The translations under genes and the position numbers were made by a program. From Neospora caninum Liverpool (taxonomy: Eukaryota; Apicomplexa; Conoidasida; Eucoccidiorida; Sarcocystidae), in assembly GCF_000208865.1 (NCBI RefSeq), contig NC_018393.1:1984001-2048000 (forward strand): DNA of 64,000 nucleotides, in the 5' to 3' direction. The notes under the pieces were generated by a model that saw only the letters and a list, made by a program, of their open reading frames with translations, was not told the DNA's origin and ran no database searches. Each line of letters opens with the position of its first letter. Within the stretch, counting starts at the first letter, position 1. Below, one piece after another: positions 58,403 to 64,000 of the stretch.

Positions 58403-61400
58403 TTCGGCATGGGCGTCATCCCGTAGTCCAGGGCAGAGACGCTTGTCCCTGTCAGACCTTCCCAGTCAGGGTTTAAACCATACTTGATGACTGGACTTCA
58501 GTTTTCAACTTGAAGCGTCAATGACATCGTAATGCTGAATCGTAGACCGTTTCTCAGTCGTGTCCAGTGCGTTTGACTCGTGTGGTGGCAATGCGGCTGC
58601 TGCTTTTGTGTGTCCATGTTTCTTGGCAACCTAGCTGACAGCGATACTGTACTGCCTTAGTTTGCAACGTGGAATATCAGTAACGTTGTAATGCAGACTC
58701 GTAGAATGTTTCCACGGTGGTCTCCAGTGTGTCACCCGTATGGTGATACTACGCCTCCCGCTTCTGTGTGACTTTGATTTTTGGCAACGCGGATGACAAT
58801 GGTAATTTGCTTGACAGTTTCGCGAAATTTGTTGGACCATCAGGCACCTGCATCGGGGACCACAAAATCAGAGGAGATAATATGGCGCACCGACGGAGTC
58901 GCCACTCGTCCCTCGTTTCTGCAGGAGCGTGGACTCATTTGCTCGGTTGTTTGGGCCCGCACCTAATAGCTCATCAGTACACATGCATCTTGATTTAGTC
59001 TGTTTTCGTAGTAACGAGAGTATGTGATGCCGAGAGTGTATTCGATACGGTTTTGACTCTTCTGCAGAATAGGAAGCTGCAGAGTGTCGTTTACGAATAC
59101 GTACCCGACAGCAACACGTTCTGTCATAGAGGACCCAATGGTCCGTCGTTTGCACCGCTAAAGCTCTCTGAGTAGAATGCTGCCAGTTTCCGGTTCGATA
59201 GGCCCAGAGACGGGGGTTGGTCGTGCTGAAGCAGGCTGGCGTATTAAGCCGTGCAGCCATAACCTCGAAGACGAATCGGTCCCACCTCTCATACGGGTTC
59301 GCCTTCTGATGGCCATCTCTTCAGGGCGAAGAGTCGGTTGACCAGTAAAACATGGCCAGTCAACCTCACATGCCACACTGAACCTGTCCCTCGAGAGCAT
59401 CGATGCTACTCAAGTAAACCATCGTTCATTTGAGCTTGCCTCTTCTTGTCCGTTTCACTCATCTCTACAGCAGAGGGTTGTACTACTACATAGCGACGAT
59501 AAAACCCCTCGTGTTCGCTTGCCTGCCATGTTCCGCCTTCCTTGGCATTTTCCGCGATAGTTATCTGGACGGGGGGAATGTGCCCACGTGTCTTGGAAGA
59601 CAATTACCGAATAAGTACCTGGTGGACTGCAAACCTTTGGACCTGTCAGGTAAAACCATCCGTCTGGGCTGATATCACCACGAATTGGGCTTCATATCCG
59701 ATTGAAACACGTCTGAGTTTACCACCGGGCGGCATAATCCTTTCGGCAACTTTGCTTGCAAGGGAAACTCAGCTCGCACTGCTGCTCGAGCTGCTTCTGT
59801 TGGTTATTCCAGTACATTGTGAGCACGAGTGAATTGTAAATCACTGCAAATCACCTTCATGTCTCGGCTCAAGTTGGCGAAGCCCATCTTCGGCAGACAT
59901 GGACCCGTATACTGAGAGACAGTTCCGAGTTCAGGGGGAAACTGTGTGTTGTCAAAATCAACTCACCCCTCTGCTGGCAACGCACGCTCCGCCGACTAGC
60001 GTGTGTCTTGATAGTTAGATCGTATAGCAGTTAGACAGAATGGAAGTCGCACCTGAGCTTATCCAGTCCTAAATCACAGTGGCTAACTGCCTAGGCGACA
60101 GCTATTCTGGGTCCGAGCACGATCCTACTTCTGGACAAAGGGCATCGTAATCCTTGTTGCAAAGGCTCTGGCAAGGCCACGTCACGTCACATCTCCTTTC
60201 CCAGGATCTCTTTTCTGTCTGGTTTGATTAGGCATAGTTTGAGGAAACAGCAGAAGCACTGCTGTCGTTCTGTTACTTTCTCAAGGGTAGCGAAGGCATA
60301 GTGTCTCTCACACCGTCCTGCATATGCAGAAAAACGGCTACCAGCTGTTTCACTGAGCAGTTAATTTCGACAGCCCACCTGTATAAGAGGCGGGTGCGCC
60401 GCAAGAGCCGTCCTCCATTTCCACCTGAGGAAGTGCACGGGATGAGCCTCAGTCGCATCTGGCGGCTACATACAGCGTTCTTTTACCCAGTGTTGTGGAC
60501 ATCGGTCTTCATACTCTTTGTCACATTCGTCGATACGTGGCCATGAGACACTACACATTTCCTCCGTTTTCTTCTTCATCCTGCTGTTCTTGGCAAAAGC
60601 ACCGAACGTCTACCAGGCTCGTGAATTTTCTTGTCTGTCAGTTCAAGGTGCACAGAATCCTGACGTACCGAGCATGGACCAGTGTAGCTCGGCGGAGCCT
60701 CGCAGGTGTCCCCGTCTCCAACAGGGAACCATCCTGTGATCAGTGGAATATGAGTCAGGTAACTAGTTCCCTGCACAGCAGCGTTTCACCCACCTTCGGG
60801 GCACAGCGCTGCGTAGTCGCGTGCCGCGTTGCCAAAACGGAGGCAGAATTGGGACCACACCGCGGCGCAGAGAATACCACTCTTGAAACGGTACGCCCGG
60901 GAAAAGTTTCTAGTGTCATGCGCCGCCATTCTCTCGTTATCAACATTGGAAATCCAATCAAAGGGCACCGCATGCGAGCAACACTGCGACAAGCGGAAGA
61001 AAGTTTTCTCACCACTGTGAGCTCCCTTGCGTTCACTTGGATCTGGTGTACAGACGCTCTGATTTTTCGGTCGCTCGGCAACCGACTGCAGCAGTATGAG
61101 GACTAAAGGAAACAACGTTTAGCAGCCGATTGTTGGCTACAGTAATGCTCTGCATATTCCACAGGTATCTGTGGAATCGTATTGATCTGGAACCGGGAAA
61201 GACCATGCACGTTTCCTTCGCCAGCCTTGCGGTAACGAGACATGCTACAGCGTCTCCATCCGTGTATAGCTACACAGTACCAGATGCTCTGACGCGCAGG
61301 GGTGTTGCGTTTCATCGTCGTGAGCAGCACTCGGGTAGGAGGAGTCAACCGCAGGACGGCCCGAACAAGAAGAAATGCTGTGACGACCCTCCGAAGCTTA

Positions 61401-62437
61401 CGCGGCGCATTCAAACCATAACATGGTATTTTGGGTCCAGTAAACTTTAGCTTGGCAGTGGGTCTGTTCATTTTCGCCAGAACGTTAGTCGTTCCCCGTT
61501 TGCACGTGGGCGTCAGTATAGAAACGATGCCTGTATGGCGCGGCTGTACATTCAGATGTAGAGTGTCGACCGTGGCAATCCACACCGGACTTGTATTTGG
61601 TGACACGAGCCTCCCGCTACCGCAGTACATCCGCCGCACCGATCCGCCCCACCGACGACGACAGGAATGCAAAGCGCTACTGGAACACATTACCTATTGC
61701 GATGAATCCCCCCTCTAGGCCCTCGTTGTTGGTTCCGGATACACACGTTGACCAGAGCAGTGACCACTCAAGTGCAATCCTGACCACTGCTTGGGTGCTT
61801 GTATTGTTAGAGCTCATCACCGAGGTAGCCGTCAGGTTGTTATTCTTACTGCAACACAGAGCTTCTGTGTGCGGCTAATCGGACAGTGAAGAAGTACTCT
61901 ATCATCCGCATGAACAACCACCATCCTCCGTCCAGTATTGCTTTAATGAAGTGAACTGAGAAGTCTCCGTTTCCACTCGAGTCCGGAATAGGACCACGGA
62001 TAGAATTGCATCCATGACGACGTGTGCGCTGGGCCACGGGACTCAAAACCACTCTTCACATTGCTCAAAGTGCCGGATGACACTAGAGCGCCGGGCGTCC
62101 CATATATGCATGTTCAGGGGACCGGGGTACCTGGACTCTTTGAAACGTGGCAACGCCAACCTAGTTGAGGCCAAACGCCGCTGGTCTCAACGTACAGCTG
62201 CACCCCAGAAAACGCGAAACACCGGCCATTCTATGCCAGCCTGTTGACGTGTCTACCCACATTTTTGGTCTACACAACAGACATCCGTCGCAGACGGATA
62301 CGGCTTATGAACCCGCTTGGTGAATGCCACGTCAGCTGTCATCCCAGATGGCCATCAGGTATACGGCCTTTCTCGCACAGAAGTCAACAGCGACACCCAA
62401 TTTATTACGAAAAACAACGCAGTGCCTTATATATAAC
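58403..62437. other. 4-kb region with no supported gene
   Basis: Between the zuotin stop and the Utp5-like stop. Base composition is more even than in the flanking genes. It contains no pyrimidine tracts, no long frames and no TA microsatellites. It opens with a diverged tandem duplication (separate entry). Short + strand frames at 59430-59672, 60301-60546 and 61591-61878 contain hydrophobic stretches, for example WTSVFILFVTF near 60500, but no coherent exon chain. Possibly a decayed gene or an untranslated transcript unit. Confidence 0.4.
58497..58812. repeat. Diverged tandem duplication, unit about 157 bp
   Basis: Units of about 58497-58653 and 58654-58810 share ordered anchors: CTTAG/CTTCAGTTTTCAAC, GTAATGC, ACTCGTAGA, CCAGTG, GCTTTTGTGTG/GCTTCTGTGTG, TTGGCAAC and TGACA. 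A third partial unit seems to start near 58811. Identity is incomplete, so the duplication is old. Confidence 0.7.
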
Positions 62438-64000
62438 TCAAGCATTTGCTCGTTCCTTGTGCACAACAAGGGGCTCCCTTGCCTCTTTCTCCTCCTTCCC
62501 CCTTTCTTCTCTCAACCTCTGAACACGCTGCATCTGTTGAAGTAGCAATTCGAGTCTGCCCTTGACCTTTACAAGTGCAGATTCAGACCGACGCCGTTCC
62601 TCAACCTGAAGAAGAAGAAGGACAAGTTGCTCCCGGCCCGCGTCTGTTTGAGACAACACAACAGCATGCTGTTTGACGATTTCTTCTATCCAGCCGCCCT
62701 TAGTGATGGAAGCAGCTGGGTTTACTTGTTGCTGCTGCACCAGGTGTTGAAGAAGCCGCAGGGCCTGTACTGGCGTCAGCGAACCAACCCCTGCAGCTAC
62801 TTCTTTCTTGTCCTTCGCTGTTGACGTTAAGACTGTTTCCAGAAGGCGTGCATCAGACGCTGTAAGAGCCTGGCGCAGAATGACAGCGACATTACTATGT
62901 TCCCCTCCAGGAGCGCCTCCAGTTGCGGCGCCAGCTAAACCGAGTCCCTTGGCGTTTGACTGCTTTTTCTTCTTGCCTTCCTCCACTGCTCCACTATCGC
63001 CACTTGCATCTACATCATCTCCATCAGACTCGGTCACAGCCGCGATAGTCCTCTTGAGAGAAGCCGTCGGCAAGGAAACCCTGTTTGCGCCATCATCGCC
63101 TGCACTTGCAGCGGCGCTGCCAGTTTTCTCTCCGGCTTTCCGTGAGTCGCCTCCTGCCGCGCGAACTTCAGACAGCTTCATAGCTTCGACGCATGCAAGG
63201 CCGAATTTCCCACTGTAGCGGGGAAGAAGAGGTAAGTAGAGCTCCTGAGCACTGGAGCGACGTGAAGCGAAACGAGGAAGTAACAGACACTGGAAAAGCG
63301 GTGCAGTGTGGCACCCGCGAACTATACACAAGTGTTGCCTCTCCTGCGCCGGGTGTTCTGTCCCGGCACTATGTCGGCGTTTCTTTGTACTTGAACCGGA
63401 TGGACTCGTCGCATCCTCGTCTCTCGCCCTTCCGCTCTCGTCCAGTTCCTGCATAAACCAGACGCCCGGGGTAGCCACTGCCGCAGCCAGTGCCGGCGCG
63501 GAGTCGAGCGACGCTTTAGGGGATATACACGGAAACGAAACGGAGTCGATTTGTGCAACTTTCACGAGGGAGAACGACTGGCCTTCTGCGCCTGCGTCCC
63601 TTCCCAGCGCCCACACAATGACGGCATTACTGCGCGAGAGCGTGACGATGGCCTGTTGGCTGTACGGATGAGCGGCCTCGTCGTCTCCGCTGTCGGAAGC
63701 GTCTTCCGCGTTCGCTGCATCCCGATTCGTAGGCAGAACCACCTGAATTAGAGGCTCAAAATGGCTTCCGGAGCAGGCAGGCTGCAGCTTTTTCGACTTT
63801 CCCTTCGCAGCAGCCCGCTCCGCTGCATCGGCCGACCGGTCCGGGATCTGCCAGACGACCAGCTGAGCATGTTGTTCGTCTTTCCCACTCCCGCTGAAGA
63901 CCCCAGCCGCGAACCGTGCTCGCTTCTCGAGAGCCACAGCGAACGCACCACCTGATCCGCCGACGAGCTTTGCCCTAGGCCGCTGGTGCTGCACGTCGTA
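62438..64000 (-). CDS. Utp5/WDR43-like U3 snoRNP (SSU processome) protein, N-terminus outside window
   Basis: An open minus-strand frame from the right edge to the stop at 62438 gives 520 residues with no start inside the window. The first part looks like WD40 beta strands (FAVALEKRARFAAGVFSG, AQLVVWQIPD, AIVTLSRSNAVIVWAL). The C-terminal third matches the Utp12 helical domain of Utp5/WDR43 and relatives: VILRQALTASDARLLETVL, LTPVQALRLLQHLVQQQQ, WIEEIVKQHAVVLSQTDAG, LLLLQVEERRRSESALVKVK. These proteins form the UTP-A (t-UTP) subcomplex, which binds nascent pre-rRNA and couples Pol I transcription to 18S processing. An acidic/Lys hinge separates the parts. A short intron may lie within about 63220-63330, where the frame is cysteine-rich and a long pyrimidine run precedes CTACAG. 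Utp5 is preferred over Utp4 or Utp12 because of the domain order and size seen; not certain. Confidence 0.75.
   Translation of the reverse strand, partial: YDVQHQRPRAKLVGGSGGAFAVALEKRARFAAGVFSGSGKDEQHAQLVVWQIPDRSADAAERAAAKGKSKKLQPACSGSHFEPLIQVVLPTNRDAANAEDASDSGDDEAAHPYSQQAIVTLSRSNAVIVWALGRDAGAEGQSFSLVKVAQIDSVSFPCISPKASLDSAPALAAAVATPGVWFMQELDESGRARDEDATSPSGSSTKKRRHSAGTEHPAQERQHLCIVRGCHTAPLFQCLLLPRFASRRSSAQELYLPLLPRYSGKFGLACVEAMKLSEVRAAGGDSRKAGEKTGSAAASAGDDGANRVSLPTASLKRTIAAVTESDGDDVDASGDSGAVEEGKKKKQSNAKGLGLAGAATGGAPGGEHSNVAVILRQALTASDARLLETVLTSTAKDKKEVAAGVGSLTPVQALRLLQHLVQQQQVNPAASITKGGWIEEIVKQHAVVLSQTDAGREQLVLLLLQVEERRRSESALVKVKGRLELLLQQMQRVQRLREERGKEEKEAREPLVVHKERANA

Overview
The window looks like nuclear DNA of a tissue-cyst coccidian apicomplexan (Toxoplasma, Neospora or Hammondia type). 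Coding sequence is GC-rich and cut into many small exons, with pyrimidine-rich acceptors and GTAAG or GTGAG donors. Proteins carry low-complexity Ser, Ala, Pro and Gln tracts. TA microsatellites are scattered between genes, and TGCATGCA palindromes lie in intergenic DNA. A plastid-type gene with an apparent two-part organelle leader fits an apicoplast-bearing parasite. No bacterial operon, CRISPR array, IS element, rRNA or tRNA was recognised. Exon joins below were built by hand from splice motifs, reading phase and family similarity.

Layout by position: a nucleostemin/GNL3-type ribosome-biogenesis GTPase (+, 5' end outside the window); a six-exon protein of unknown function (+, 3.1-5.5 kb); an 11-exon Kelch-repeat protein (-, 14.8-7.0 kb); a TRIAP1/Mdm35-like twin-CX9C protein (+, 16.6-17.5 kb); an eight-exon DUF3228-like protein (-, 23.0-19.0 kb); APC10/DOC1 of the anaphase-promoting complex (+, 24.8-29.2 kb); an AcpS-type phosphopantetheinyl transferase (-, 31.5-30.1 kb); YbeY with a long N-terminal leader (-, 35.3-31.9 kb); a type I membrane protein of unknown function (+, 37.9-40.3 kb); a SEC14/CRAL-TRIO lipid-transfer protein (-, 45.2-43.3 kb); a weak coiled-coil candidate (-, about 50.2-49.5 kb); a 16-exon zuotin/DNAJC2 chaperone with J and two SANT domains (+, 50.6-58.4 kb); and a Utp5/WDR43-like U3 snoRNP protein (-, from 62.4 kb off the right edge).

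Themes: three genes serve cytosolic ribosome production or nascent chains (GNL3, zuotin, Utp5). Two neighbours on the same strand, AcpS and YbeY, are bacterial-type and probably organellar: fatty-acid carrier activation and rRNA maturation. TRIAP1 and SEC14 belong to lipid transfer, and APC10 to the cell cycle. Several pairs are divergent (Kelch/TRIAP1, DUF3228/APC10, YbeY/membrane protein) or convergent (unknown/Kelch, TRIAP1/DUF3228, APC10/AcpS, membrane protein/SEC14). Two stretches, 45.2-49.5 kb and 58.4-62.4 kb, hold no gene I can defend. A pure GAA run of about 220 bp lies upstream of YbeY.
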